This document shows, in pieces, positions 1 to 8,730 of a stretch of 64,000 nt of DNA; within the stretch, counting starts at the first letter, position 1; each line of letters opens with the position of its first letter. The stretch is from an uncultured Eubacteriales bacterium (GTDB taxonomy: Bacteria > Bacillota > Clostridia > Oscillospirales > CAG-272): NCBI GenBank assembly GCA_900542425.1, contig UQNQ01000002.1, positions 62,001 to 126,000 of the forward strand. Direction: 5' to 3'. The position numbers were made by a program, and so were the translations under genes. The notes under the pieces are model-generated. The model was not told where the DNA came from and made no database searches. It was given only the letters and a program-made list of their open reading frames with translations.

Positions 1-155
1 TCGATATCGACGCCAAGTGTGCTTTTCGGGAGATCTCTGACATGCCCTTTCGAGGCAATGACCTTATAGCCGCTGCCGAGATAGGAGTTAATAGTAGCGG
101 CTTTCGCCGGAGACTCGACAATGACCAAATTCACATGTTTTTTGTTTTCTTGCAT
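1..155 (-). CDS. topA: DNA topoisomerase I, N-terminal end (cut by window edge)
   Basis: Type IA topoisomerase, which relaxes negative supercoils. Only the first 51 codons are inside the window. They read [20 protein letters not shown] followed by [25 protein letters not shown], the start of the Toprim domain with its catalytic Glu in VIVESPAKA. The ATG at 155-153 follows AAGGAG about ten bases upstream. It lies downstream of dprA on the same strand; the dprA-topA order is common in Firmicutes. The rest of the gene lies left of the window. Confidence 0.93.
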   Translation of the reverse strand, partial: MQENKKHVNLVIVESPAKAATINSYLGSGYKVIASKGHVRDLPKSTLGVDI

Positions 156-230
156 CGTGAAACGTTCTCCTTAAAAAATGATAAGCAATCGATATTATAT
201 ACCGCAACCTCGGAACTTGTCAATATAGAA

Positions 231-1478
231 TTACAGGGGGCGGTAGCTCCCGCCTGGCTCCGCTTCAAGAAAGCCTCCGATTTCCAGCATAGTAAGCGCG
301 CCGAGAAGCTGTCCTGTGTCACACGATACGCCCGTTTTTTTGCTGACCACCGCTGCAATCTCTTCCACCGACATCGTTTCCGTAATACAGGAAAGCACAT
401 CGCTTTCCCATTTGTCAAGCTTATCCGTATCCGGACGGCGTTTCCGCGGTATGAATTTTATAGGCTCCGGTGCGGTCCCATTCCGTTCCGCCCGAGGAGA
501 GAATCCTCTCCGTTCCGTGTGCAGCGCAGGAGATTCCGCCGTCCAGGCTTTTTTGCTCCGGGAAAATCCCGAGGAGGGGATCTTTTCGGTGAATATTCTA
601 TGCGGATATAAGAGCTCATATTCATTCAATATATCCGCGGCACAAGTGACAAGTTTCGCACCTTCCCGAATCAGCGTATTGGTTCCTTCCGAACGCCGGT
701 CTTCCGGATTTCCCGGAAACGCGAATAAATCGCGTCCCTGCATTCTGGCGGCTCTCGCAGTGATAAGGGAACCGCTGTACAAGTCCGCTTCCACCACGAC
801 AGTTCCCTGACATAAGCCCGAGATGATGCGGTTGCGCACCGGAAAATGTTTCCCGGCGGGATCCGAACCCGGCGCATATTCCGTTATTAAGGTGCCGTGC
901 TCGGCAATTTCTTCCATAAGTTCCCGATTTTCCGGCGGATAAACTCTGTCAATTCCGCATCCAAGCACCGCAATCGTGTGTCCTCCTGCGGAAAGCGCAC
1001 CGCGCTGCGCGCAGGCGTCAATGCCAAGTGCCATACCGGATACTACGACAGCCCCCGCACAGGCAAGTTCTCTTCCGAGACGTTCCGCGTTCACAGCGCC
1101 GCTTTTGCTGCATTTTCGTGTTCCGACACAGGCGATCATCACATGATCATCTATATCCGGTATGCGTCCTCTGTAATATAAAAGAAGCGGTTTTGCGTGA
1201 ATACTCCGTAATCTTTCCGGATAAACCGAACTCGAAAGGGTCATGATGCCGACATTAACCCGCTCACAATATTCAAGAATCCGCATGGAGAGCGAAAGAT
1301 CTCTGTCAAGCAGTACCGCCATGATATTGTTGTCTATTCCGTCCACCGCCGAGAGCGCCGATGGGTCCGCCTCATAAATCTCCTTCGGAGACGCAAAATG
1401 TTTCAAAAGATAGGAGCCAAGTTCACTTCCCGCCCCGCATCGCAGGGAAAGCCATATCCAATAGACCAAATGTTCCAT
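231..1478 (-). CDS. dprA: DNA processing protein DprA (RecA loader)
   Basis: DprA/Smf binds incoming single-stranded DNA and loads RecA during transformation and recombination. The 415-aa protein has an N-terminal SAM/HhH-like region, then the Rossmann-like core with GTRKCSK, VSGMALGIDACAQRGAL, LGCGIDRVYPPENREL and FPVRNRIISGL, and ends in a winged-helix-like domain (about residues 345-415). A GTG at 1502 opens a longer frame, but the ATG at 1478 is preceded by CGGAGG seven bases upstream, so I use that start. It is read just before topA. Nothing is missing from the core motifs. Confidence 0.93.
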   Translation of the reverse strand: MEHLVYWIWLSLRCGAGSELGSYLLKHFASPKEIYEADPSALSAVDGIDNNIMAVLLDRDLSLSMRILEYCERVNVGIMTLSSSVYPERLRSIHAKPLLLYYRGRIPDIDDHVMIACVGTRKCSKSGAVNAERLGRELACAGAVVVSGMALGIDACAQRGALSAGGHTIAVLGCGIDRVYPPENRELMEEIAEHGTLITEYAPGSDPAGKHFPVRNRIISGLCQGTVVVEADLYSGSLITARAARMQGRDLFAFPGNPEDRRSEGTNTLIREGAKLVTCAADILNEYELLYPHRIFTEKIPSSGFSRSKKAWTAESPALHTERRGFSPRAERNGTAPEPIKFIPRKRRPDTDKLDKWESDVLSCITETMSVEEIAAVVSKKTGVSCDTGQLLGALTMLEIGGFLEAEPGGSYRPL

Positions 1479-1701
1479 GGTAAACCTCCGAACCGTCTTC
1501 ACCGGACTCTGAAAGAAACACAGTTATGACGGTGAATTTTGCTTTTCCTAACTTTGCTTTTCCTGATTTTCTTATAGCATGACAATCGCCGATATGATAT
1601 AGTATCAAAAACTTTGCCCCTTCGACAAAGCCATATACCCCGTATTGTTTGTTCTCTCAAGAAATGTATTTTCCCCGCAGGTTCTTCCCTGCATGGTGAG
1701 G

Positions 1702-2352
1702 CTATATCAGCAATGCTTCCAGAGCATTTACCGTTTCCGCAAGATATGTGACACCTGCACATTGAAGCTCATCCCGAGTCCCATATCCATACAGAACACC
1801 GATAGAATCGATTCCAACCTCTTTCGCGCCTTCCGCGTCATGCCGTCTGTCGCCAACCATCACAGCATCCGAATTCGCGGGAATTCCTGTTACCGAAAGC
1901 GCATATCGGATAACATCCGCTTTTTTTGTCCGGGTTTCCTCAAGCGTACTGCCGGCAATATAGGTAAAAAAACCGGCAAGTCCGAAATGTTCCAGAATCC
2001 GAACGGCATACGGTTCCGGTTTCGAGGTTGCCACAAGCAATGTTTTTCCCCCGGTACGCAGCCGTTCAAGCAAATGTTCGATGCCGTCATACAGAACATT
2101 TTCAAAAATTCCTGTATTTCCGAAATACTCACGATAATACCGGAGAGCTTTTCGCGAATCGGATGCATTCAAAGAAAAATCCCGCTCAAAGGTTTCCAGC
2201 AAGGGCGGACCGATAAAGCGCGTCAGTGTTTTTTTATCCGGAACAGGCAGGTGCATGTTTTCCAGCGCATAGACAAAGGACGCGGTAATCCCTTCCGCCG
2301 GATCGGTGAGTGTCCCGTCCAAATCAAATAAAATCGTTTGGTATTGCTTCAT
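1702..2352 (-). CDS. HAD-superfamily phosphatase (phosphoglycolate phosphatase-like)
   Basis: A 216-aa haloacid dehalogenase phosphatase. It shows motif I (ILFDLDGTLTDP, two catalytic Asp), motif II (VATSKPEP), and motif III/IV (VMVGDRRHDAEGAK), with an alpha-helical cap typical of Gph/PpaX-like enzymes. The substrate cannot be told from sequence; phosphoglycolate or pyrophosphate are the usual candidates. Its ATG (2352) overlaps the TGA of the upstream methyltransferase gene as ATGA, so the two are probably translated together. A longer in-frame start exists but would run deep into the upstream gene. Confidence 0.85.
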   Translation of the reverse strand: MKQYQTILFDLDGTLTDPAEGITASFVYALENMHLPVPDKKTLTRFIGPPLLETFERDFSLNASDSRKALRYYREYFGNTGIFENVLYDGIEHLLERLRTGGKTLLVATSKPEPYAVRILEHFGLAGFFTYIAGSTLEETRTKKADVIRYALSVTGIPANSDAVMVGDRRHDAEGAKEVGIDSIGVLYGYGTRDELQCAGVTYLAETVNALEALLI

Positions 2353-3152
2353 CTCTGCCCACCGGAATTTTGAATATTCATTCTCCCGCGCGCCGCTTCC
2401 CACAGCACGATACCGGATGCCACCGCTGCATTAAGCGACTGCGGTCCCTTGCGCATCGGAATGATAACACACCCGGAACATGCCGCAAGCACGGAATCGG
2501 ATATTCCATGTCCTTCGTTTCCGATAACAAAGCCGATTTTCCCGGAAAAATCCGCATGACGGATATCCTCAGCCTGCTCATCAAGCGCCGTCGCATAAAT
2601 ACGAAACCCATCTTCTCTCAAACGGAGGATGCGCTGCACAAGGTCCTCTTCTGCCCGCACATTGACACGGAAAAGAGAACCCATGCATGCCCGCACGACC
2701 TTGGGATGATAGAGATCGGCAGCGCCGCCTCCGGTATATACAGTATCAACGCCAAATGCGTCCGCCGAGCGCAGAACGGCGCCAAAGTTTCCGGGGTCCG
2801 AGACGCCGTCAAGCAGAAGCACAAAGGAGCCGTCCCCCTTTTCTTCATGCTGCATCATCTCCGCCACACAGAAAATGCCCTGCGGCGCCATTTCAAAAGA
2901 AAGCTTTTCATACACCGACTCGGAAACAAGGGACAGCTTGTCTTCTCCTACCTTCACAAGAAGACTTTCATATCGCCGGTATGCTTTTTCCGTCGCAAAA
3001 ACCCGGACAAAACGGATACCGGCCAAAATTGCATCGTTTAGAAGCTTTTCGCCTTCAAAGGCAAATGTATGTGTCGCCTGCCGGTATTTTTTATCCCCAA
3101 GCTTTGACGCGGCGACAATCGCTGGATTTTGTCTGCTTGTAATGATTTCCAT
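2349..3152 (-). CDS. SpoU/TrmH-family RNA 2'-O-ribose methyltransferase
   Basis: SAM-dependent RNA ribose methyltransferase of the knotted SPOUT class, close in layout to RlmB/TsnR. The 267-aa protein has an N-terminal substrate-binding part with the NPAIVAASKL start typical of the family, then the SpoU motifs: motif 1 LLLDGVSDPGNFGAVLRSA, motif 2 FVIGNEGHGIS and motif 3 IPMRKGPQSLNAAVASGIV. An SD site AAGGAG sits four bases before the ATG. It is read into the HAD phosphatase with a 4-base overlap and lies downstream of rplT, a common Firmicute arrangement. The exact nucleotide modified cannot be predicted. Confidence 0.88.
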   Translation of the reverse strand: MEIITSRQNPAIVAASKLGDKKYRQATHTFAFEGEKLLNDAILAGIRFVRVFATEKAYRRYESLLVKVGEDKLSLVSESVYEKLSFEMAPQGIFCVAEMMQHEEKGDGSFVLLLDGVSDPGNFGAVLRSADAFGVDTVYTGGGAADLYHPKVVRACMGSLFRVNVRAEEDLVQRILRLREDGFRIYATALDEQAEDIRHADFSGKIGFVIGNEGHGISDSVLAACSGCVIIPMRKGPQSLNAAVASGIVLWEAARGRMNIQNSGGQR

Positions 3153-3277
3153 AAAACTCCTTCTCTATAAGAAGCTCATTTTCTTTTATGGGAGATATGG
3201 CTTCTTTCCCAGAAAGAAACATCCTCTAATGCAAAAACCAAAGCGACAAACGCTTTGGTTTTCAGCCATTCTGATAA

Positions 3278-3631
3278 TTAAAGTGCCGCTTTTGCGGTTT
3301 CGCACAGAGATGCGAACGCTTCCTTATCGGAAACGGCAAGCTCTGCGAGCATTTTACGGTTCAGTGCAATCCCCGCTTTTTTCAGTCCGCACATCAGTCG
3401 TGAATAATTGATGCCGTTAACCTTTGCCTGTGCGGAGATTCTCGTAATCCAAAGAGAACGGAAATCTCTTTTTTTCTGCTTACGGCCAATGAAAGCATAA
3501 TTACCGCTTTTCATCACCGCCTGTTTTGCCATTTTGAAATGCTTACTCTTGGCACCCCAATAGCCTTTCGCAAGCTTCAGGGTTTTATTTCTTCTTTTGC
3601 GCGTCATGACAGCGCCTTTTACTCTTGCCAT
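3278..3631 (-). CDS. rplT: 50S ribosomal protein L20
   Basis: Large-subunit assembly protein that binds 23S rRNA and, in B. subtilis, also the leader of its own operon to repress it. The 117-aa length and the start [20 protein letters not shown] and later [18 protein letters not shown] are diagnostic. It is the last gene of infC-rpmI-rplT, 32 bases after rpmI, with GGAG ten bases before the ATG. The upstream attenuator in this window fits L20 autoregulation. Confidence 0.98.
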   Translation of the reverse strand: MARVKGAVMTRKRRNKTLKLAKGYWGAKSKHFKMAKQAVMKSGNYAFIGRKQKKRDFRSLWITRISAQAKVNGINYSRLMCGLKKAGIALNRKMLAELAVSDKEAFASLCETAKAAL

Positions 3632-3663
3632 CTTCTTTTTTCTCCTCTCTCAGATTACCGTGA

Positions 3664-3861
3664 TTATTTGTTGGGAATGAGAGTCTTTACGGTAGACTCG
3701 AACGATTTGCTCAGATATGCATTACGGCGAAGCTGTCTCTTGCGCTTCGGCGTTTTGATTCCGAGTTTGTGACGGCGGTTCGAGCTGTTCATTTTTACTT
3801 TTCCGGTCTTTGTGATCGAAAATCTTTTGGCTGTTGCCTTATGTGTCTTGATTTTTCCCAT
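3664..3861 (-). CDS. rpmI: 50S ribosomal protein L35
   Basis: Small basic 65-aa ribosomal protein with the family start MGKIKTHKATAKRF and the Arg/Lys-rich C-terminus. A longer frame starts at 3873, but that ATG overlaps the only SD-like run (AAAGGA), so the ATG at 3861, which gives the normal length, is the better start. Middle gene of infC-rpmI-rplT. Confidence 0.96.
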   Translation of the reverse strand: MGKIKTHKATAKRFSITKTGKVKMNSSNRRHKLGIKTPKRKRQLRRNAYLSKSFESTVKTLIPNK

Positions 3862-3917
3862 GACTGTATTCATCCTTTCAAACTAATTTCAGAAACCGCG
3901 GATGTTCCGCACAGATA

Positions 3918-4433
3918 TTACTGCTTGACGGGCGATAAGAACAATGTGAGGTTGCGTCCCTCAAGAACAGGCTTCTTGTCGATCTGCGCATATTCGGATG
4001 CCGCTTCGGCAAAACGCATAATAACCTCCATACCAAGCTCCGTATGGCGCATTTCACGTCCCTTGAATCTTACGCACACCTTGACCTTGTTGCCATCTTT
4101 GAGAAAGCGGAAGGCATGGTTCAGTTTGGTTTGAAAATCATGCGCTCCTATGCTGCAAGAAAGCTGGATTTCCTTGATCTCAACAGTTTGCTGCTTTTTT
4201 TTCGCTTCTTTCTCACGCTTATCCTGTTCAAATCGGAATTTTCCGTAGTCCATAATCCGGCATACAGGCGGTGTCGCCTGCGGCGCGATCATCACAAGAT
4301 CGAGTCCTTTTTCAATCGACAGATTCTGGGCAGTGTCAATCGCTACAACGCCGATCTGTTCTCCATCCTCTCCGACAAGCCTCACCTGCGGTACGGTAAT
4401 TTCCTCATTGATTAAATGTTCTTTTTTGCTGAT
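3918..4433 (-). CDS. infC: Translation initiation factor IF-3
   Basis: IF-3 keeps the 30S subunit free and proofreads start codon choice. The protein (about 171 aa) has the N-domain (HLINEEITVPQVRLVGEDGEQ), linker (PPVCRIMDYGKFRFEQDK) and C-domain (VRFKGREMRHTELG). The open frame begins with GTG at 4442, but that codon directly abuts the SD site GGAGG. The in-frame ATC at 4433 lies nine bases after the SD and yields the usual ISKKEHLINEE start. IF-3 genes often use AUU/AUC starts, which IF-3 itself discriminates against, so I prefer ATC. First gene of infC-rpmI-rplT, behind a leader with an attenuator. Confidence 0.95.
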   Translation of the reverse strand: MSKKEHLINEEITVPQVRLVGEDGEQIGVVAIDTAQNLSIEKGLDLVMIAPQATPPVCRIMDYGKFRFEQDKREKEAKKKQQTVEIKEIQLSCSIGAHDFQTKLNHAFRFLKDGNKVKVCVRFKGREMRHTELGMEVIMRFAEAASEYAQIDKKPVLEGRNLTLFLSPVKQ

Positions 4434-4442
4434 ATGCGGCAC

Positions 4443-4613
4443 CTCCAGTAAACTGAATTTGAAATAAAAAAACGGAAAACCGAATCCGATTCTCCGTTAT
4501 CCTACGAGACCAACTACACGCTACACAAAAGCTGCACAGACATGTATGAACGTATTAACCCGGGCACACTGCGCCGCAAGGTGAGAACGGAGAACGTTCT
4601 TCTTTGTTTTGCA
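4443..4613 (-). promoter_or_regulatory. infC operon leader (L20-leader type attenuation region)
   Basis: About 170 transcribed bases precede infC. The segment TTCTCCGTT (plus-strand 4586-4594) is exactly complementary to AACGGAGAA of the terminator 5' arm (4490-4498), giving a nine-base-pair antiterminator. In Firmicutes, L20 binding to such leaders favours the terminator and lowers expression of infC-rpmI-rplT. The alternative pairing is seen in the sequence; L20 as ligand is inferred from the known B. subtilis system. Confidence 0.7.
4464..4497 (-). terminator. Attenuator terminator in the infC leader
   Basis: On the minus strand a ten-base-pair stem (ACGGAGAATC pairing with GGTTTTCCGT, loop GGATTC) is followed by seven T. 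It lies between the promoter at 4620-4648 and the infC SD, so transcription must pass it to reach the operon. Its 5' arm can pair instead with an upstream leader segment (4586-4594). Confidence 0.85.
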
Positions 4614-4619
4614 AAGGAT

Positions 4620-4648
4620 AGTATAATACGAAAATTTCCGTTTGTCAA
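4620..4648 (-). promoter_or_regulatory. Promoter of infC-rpmI-rplT
   Basis: TTGACA (4643-4648), 17-base spacer, TATACT (4620-4625) on the minus strand, a near-consensus housekeeping promoter about 180 bases upstream of the infC start. Confidence 0.8.
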
Positions 4649-4824
4649 GTATTTTTTTATTTTTTCCCTTTCGATATCCATGCTCATCATGCCTTGCTTT
4701 GAAAATCTCATATCAAACTGCAAGAAACACCTTAAAGTGAAGAGCTGTTCTTTATTTTTGTCTGCCCACTTTTCAGATAATTTTTAAATATTGGTTTATT
4801 TTTATAAAAGAGCCTGCATCCCCT

Positions 4825-4922
4825 TAAAAACCATTTTATTTTTTCAATGGTGCTGCATTTGTCTGCGGCTTTCGCCATCTGTTTTCCTAGTCAAACAAGC
4901 GGATGCTATACGCACCCGCTTG
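4825..4922 (-). terminator. Terminator hairpins downstream of upp
   Basis: Two inverted repeats follow the upp stop codon. The first (4896-4922) pairs CAAGCGG with CCGCTTG around a short loop; its better T-run is on the plus strand. The second (4830-4851) pairs ACCATT with AATGGT and is followed by TTTTT on the minus strand. Between them and the infC promoter (about 4650-4825) I see no gene. Confidence 0.5.
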
Positions 4923-4927
4923 CTTTT

Positions 4928-5557
4928 TTATTTCGTTCCGAAAAGGCGGTCTCCCGCATCGCCGAGTCCTGGCAGGATATACGCATGCTCATTCAGTTTC
5001 TCATCCACTGCCGCAACATAGATATCAACATCGGGGTGTGCGTTTTGGACTGCCGCAATCCCCTCAGGAGCCGCAACAAGACACATCAGGCGCAGATTCG
5101 TACAGCCTCTTTCCTTCAGCTTAGTCAAAGCATCTGACGCACTTCCGCCGGTGGCAAGCATCGGATCGACGACAATAACGATACGTTCTGAGATATCCAT
5201 CGGAAGCTTACAATAATATTCAATCGGCAAATGCGTTTCCGGATCGCGGTAAAGTCCGATATGCCCTACCTTCGCCACGGGAACAAGCTCAAGCAGACCG
5301 TCCACCATGCCAAGACCCGCACGCAGAATCGGGACAATCGCCAGTTTTTTGCCGGAAATCACCTTGCCGGTCATTTTCTGAAGCGGTGTTTCAATCTCCA
5401 CGTCCTCAAGAGGAAGATCGCGCGTAACTTCATAACCCATCAGCATCGCAATCTCATCAAGAAGCTCGCGGAAATCCTTCGAACCGGTTTCCTTTCTTCT
5501 CATATACGTCAGTTTATGCGCAATCAACGGATGATCAATTACATGCAGTTTGCTCAT
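4928..5557 (-). CDS. upp: Uracil phosphoribosyltransferase
   Basis: Converts uracil and PRPP to UMP (pyrimidine salvage). The 209-aa protein has the PRPP-binding loop [15 protein letters not shown], the N-terminal [13 protein letters not shown] and the C-terminal uracil-binding region [12 protein letters not shown]. The ATG at 5557 follows AAGGAG seven bases upstream; the longer frame has no SD. It stands alone between terminators. Length and motifs match the family fully. Confidence 0.97.
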   Translation of the reverse strand: MSKLHVIDHPLIAHKLTYMRRKETGSKDFRELLDEIAMLMGYEVTRDLPLEDVEIETPLQKMTGKVISGKKLAIVPILRAGLGMVDGLLELVPVAKVGHIGLYRDPETHLPIEYYCKLPMDISERIVIVVDPMLATGGSASDALTKLKERGCTNLRLMCLVAAPEGIAAVQNAHPDVDIYVAAVDEKLNEHAYILPGLGDAGDRLFGTK

Positions 5558-5648
5558 TTTGATTCTCCTTTTCGATTTTATTTCCGCAAAGTATTGTATC
5601 ACAGAATCCAACCCATTTCAATGGGAAAAGCAATGATTTCGCATAATT

Positions 5649-6626
5649 TTACATTTTTCCGAACCCCGCCGCGCGAACAAACGGGATTTTTCCCGGATCA
5701 AGGGCAAAGGTACGTCCTTCAAGATAGGAAAGAGAGGACGGCTCGTCCTTCTCGAACCGAAGCTTCCATGCACACAGCGCCTGACGATATATCCCTGACT
5801 CTCTGTCATGCTTGTTGTTCGCATACTTGCCGTCTCCCACAAGCGGATGACCAATGCTCGCCATGTGCGCGCGGATTTGATGTGTCCGTCCTGTTACAAG
5901 TTCTACTTCCAACAATGCTTTTCCTTCATGCACGGAAACAACGCGGTATTTTGTAATGATTTTTTTGCACTCGTCCCCTGCACCGCGCGGCGGACGGTCA
6001 TAAACCGCAACTTTATTTTCAGCCTGATTTTTCACAAGGAAACCCTCAAGTGTCTCCTCACGCGGCTCAGGAATTCCGTGAACAAGGCAAAGATAATATT
6101 TGGAAATGGTTCGGTTTTTGATTTTCTCGTTGAGGATGCGGAGCGCCTCGGCGTTTTTTGCCGCAAGCACAAGACCGGAAGTATTCCGGTCAATACGATT
6201 GCAAAGAGCCGGAGAAAAAGAATGCTCCTCCTCGGGACGGTATTCTCCCTTTCCGAAAAGATATGCTTTTATCTGCTCGATAAGCGTATTGCGCTGTCCC
6301 TCTTTGTCGCCGTGAGAAAGCATCCCAACCGGTTTGTTACAGACAATCAGGTTTTCGTCCTCATACACAATATCAAAGGCAGGCTTGATATGTTGAAAAA
6401 GCGTCTCTGACTGTTTTCTCTCCAAAAACTCAGGAGACAGGAACAGCTCGACGGTATCCCCCGCTGCAAGCATCTGTCCCGCCTGCGCGCGCTTGCGATT
6501 TACCTTGATTTTTTTGATGCGGATAAACTTATACATCAAGGTTTTCGGCAGATTTCGGAATGTTTTCGCAAGGAATTTATCCAGCCTCTGCCCTGCATCG
6601 TTTTCTCCGAGCACAATCTTTTCCAT
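5649..6626 (-). CDS. RluA-family RNA pseudouridine synthase
   Basis: Isomerises uridine to pseudouridine in rRNA (RluC/RluD type) or tRNA. The 325-aa protein has an N-terminal S4 RNA-binding domain (residues about 12-75: GQRLDKFLAKTFRNL, MYKFIRIKKIKVNRKRA) and a catalytic domain with the active-site Asp in CNRIDRNTSGLVLAAK and the motif LVTGRTHQIRAHMASIGHPL. SD AAGGAGAGG precedes the ATG. It is read 15 bases after mtaB. The target position cannot be assigned. Confidence 0.9.
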   Translation of the reverse strand: MEKIVLGENDAGQRLDKFLAKTFRNLPKTLMYKFIRIKKIKVNRKRAQAGQMLAAGDTVELFLSPEFLERKQSETLFQHIKPAFDIVYEDENLIVCNKPVGMLSHGDKEGQRNTLIEQIKAYLFGKGEYRPEEEHSFSPALCNRIDRNTSGLVLAAKNAEALRILNEKIKNRTISKYYLCLVHGIPEPREETLEGFLVKNQAENKVAVYDRPPRGAGDECKKIITKYRVVSVHEGKALLEVELVTGRTHQIRAHMASIGHPLVGDGKYANNKHDRESGIYRQALCAWKLRFEKDEPSSLSYLEGRTFALDPGKIPFVRAAGFGKM

Positions 6627-6641
6627 CAGCCTCTCCTTCCT

Positions 6642-7958
6642 TTATAAAATCGGCTGTGCCGTAAGACGGATCCCATCAAAATCAGTAAGCTTGACAGGAA
6701 GGATTCTTCCGGCAATCGGTTCATCGCTTCTCATTTTCACCTCAAGCATATCTTCGGAATGTCCAACATAAAAATCTCCGTCTTTTGTTTCAAAAAGCAC
6801 ATTCCGAATCTCTCCCAATGCCTTCTCATAGATAGTAGCGGATATTTTCTCTCCGAGTGATTTCAGCCGATGCAGCCGCTCTTGCTTGAGGGATTCCGGT
6901 ATCTGCCGCGCCATATCCGCCGCCGGCGTTCCTTCCCTTGCAGAAAACGGAAATATATGCATATGCAGAAAACCTATTTTTTCCGCAATGTCCATCGTAG
7001 CAAGAAAATCTTCCTCTGTCTCCCCTGGGAAACCGACAATGATATCGCATGTAAAGGTAACCTCCGGCATGACCGAACGCAGATATGCCGTGTTTTCTAT
7101 CACCCGTTCCCGGGAATAGCGGCGCTTCATTGCCGCAAGCACGGCGTTGCTTCCGCTCTGAAGAGAGAGATGAAAGCTCGGCATAATATGCGGCCGCGCG
7201 GCAATTTCGTCACAGAACGGCTTCGTTAGGACAGACGGATCCAGTGAGCCTGTCCGAACACGGCGAATCCCATCTATGTGAGCGACCTCCGCCATGAGTC
7301 TCGAAAGCGGATATCCACCGATATCTTTCCCGTAAGACGCCGTTTCAATCCCTGTCAGAATCACCTCAGAACAGCCATCCGACGCAAGCATACGAACCTG
7401 TGCCAAAACCTCCTCCGGCAGGCGCGAAACAACACCGCCGCGTGCTTTTCGGATAATACAATACGTACAATGATTATCACATCCGTCTTCGATTTTGACA
7501 TAAGCACGTGCGCGCCGCGCATGAGGAAGCGTCAGCTTTTCCAGCGGAGCCTCCAAAAGGCCGGAAACAGCGCAGATGGCACTTCCTTTTTTCACACCAT
7601 CCTTCACAAGCCGGGCGGCATACTCTGCGACCGTACCTTTGTTGCGGTTCCCGCAAATATAATCCACACCGGAAATCCTTGAAACCTCTTCCGCTTTCAA
7701 CTGAGAAAAGCAACCCGTGACAAGCACAAATCCTGACGGATTCCTTGAGATAGCCCGCCGAATCATCTGACGGGATTTTCGCTCGGATTCCCCTGTCACA
7801 GCACAGGTATTGATAATATAAACGTCGCATACCTCGGAAAAATCCGCAAGCTCAAAGCCCAAAGCCTCAAGCTTCGCCTCAATTGCCTCAGATTCATATT
7901 GATTCACCCGGCATCCAAGCGTAAGCACCGCCGCGCGCGGACGTGTCGATTCCGTCAT
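6642..7958 (-). CDS. mtaB: tRNA t6A37 methylthiotransferase MtaB
   Basis: Radical SAM enzyme that turns t6A37 into ms2t6A37 in tRNAs reading ANN codons. The 438-aa protein has the UPF0004 domain (LGCRVNQYESEAI, NTCAVT, TGCFSQ: three cluster-binding Cys), the radical-SAM motif CDNHCTYC with a second [4Fe-4S] cluster, and a C-terminal TRAM domain. LGCRVNQYE is typical of MtaB rather than MiaB or RimO. It begins an apparent pair with the pseudouridine synthase, 15 bases apart, both tRNA/rRNA modification. Confidence 0.93.
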   Translation of the reverse strand: MTESTRPRAAVLTLGCRVNQYESEAIEAKLEALGFELADFSEVCDVYIINTCAVTGESERKSRQMIRRAISRNPSGFVLVTGCFSQLKAEEVSRISGVDYICGNRNKGTVAEYAARLVKDGVKKGSAICAVSGLLEAPLEKLTLPHARRARAYVKIEDGCDNHCTYCIIRKARGGVVSRLPEEVLAQVRMLASDGCSEVILTGIETASYGKDIGGYPLSRLMAEVAHIDGIRRVRTGSLDPSVLTKPFCDEIAARPHIMPSFHLSLQSGSNAVLAAMKRRYSRERVIENTAYLRSVMPEVTFTCDIIVGFPGETEEDFLATMDIAEKIGFLHMHIFPFSAREGTPAADMARQIPESLKQERLHRLKSLGEKISATIYEKALGEIRNVLFETKDGDFYVGHSEDMLEVKMRSDEPIAGRILPVKLTDFDGIRLTAQPIL

Positions 7959-7976
7959 ATCCTTTTCCCCTTATGG

Positions 7977-8420
7977 TTACAGCTTTCTTTTCAGTAAAAT
8001 CATATCCCGCAGCTTTACACCGTCTTCTATGATTTCATGGTCATAATGTTCACAAAAAAAATCTGGAATTCTCGCGTATTCCTCAAAACCACATTTCCGG
8101 TAAAAGCCCATCGTAGCAGGAGCTTCCCCCGTCCCGACAATCAGCTCCTCATACTGTCCGCTATAGCGTTCACAGACGAATTCCACAATTTTTCTGCCAA
8201 AGCCCCTGCGCTGCAAGGCAGGTACAACCGCAAGATTTTTTAATTCGCATTCGTTTTTGCCCGCCGCTACAACACATTCTCCGACAATCCTGCCGTTTTC
8301 CGTGAAAACATACATTTCCCCGGTCCCAAGATACCGATCGATCATTTCCTCCGATTCGTCGGCAAGGAGCAGCAAAGATAAATATTCTTTTTTATGATCA
8401 TCAATCTTCATGGCAGTCAT
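7977..8420 (-). CDS. GNAT-family N-acetyltransferase
   Basis: A 147-aa acetyl-CoA-dependent acyltransferase. The acetyl-CoA loop is VVPALQRRGFGRKIVEFV, followed by the C-terminal GFYRKCGFEEYARI. The acceptor is unknown. The first ATG follows AAGGAT; a second in-frame ATG three codons later is possible. It lies 18 bases upstream of mtaB and may share its transcript. Alternatives within GNAT cannot be separated from sequence. Confidence 0.85.
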   Translation of the reverse strand: MTAMKIDDHKKEYLSLLLLADESEEMIDRYLGTGEMYVFTENGRIVGECVVAAGKNECELKNLAVVPALQRRGFGRKIVEFVCERYSGQYEELIVGTGEAPATMGFYRKCGFEEYARIPDFFCEHYDHEIIEDGVKLRDMILLKRKL

Positions 8421-8674
8421 ATCAAAACAATCCTTTTTTCACGGGAAAAACGGCAAGGCAATGCCGTTACGCACATCACTCGCCCGTATCGTTTTCCAAA
8501 CCCAAGTCGTTCTTAAAAAGAGAACGAATCCTGTTAATATATCACGCACCCTGCCCATAAACATACCTGCAGATTCATCCGTATCAACCGGAACAATTTT
8601 ATCGCTTTATCGCGTATTTTCATCTTTATCCTATTGCATAAAGTTCGCTGATTTTTATATCAGCAGCCAAGCAA
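8421..8674. other. Non-coding stretch between the GNAT gene and the dac terminator
   Basis: About 250 bases with no convincing frame on either strand. It should hold the GNAT/mtaB promoter, but I did not find a clear -35/-10 pair. Confidence 0.5.
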
Positions 8675-8702
8675 AATGGGATGGAATTTCTTCCATCCCA
8701 TT
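8675..8702 (-). terminator. Terminator of the D-Ala-D-Ala carboxypeptidase gene
   Basis: Perfect 12-base-pair stem AATGGGATGGAA / TTCCATCCCATT with a four-base loop, 29 bases after the stop codon at 8731. Confidence 0.7.
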
Positions 8703-8730
8703 ATAACATTTGGCAGGACAAAAAGCAAGA

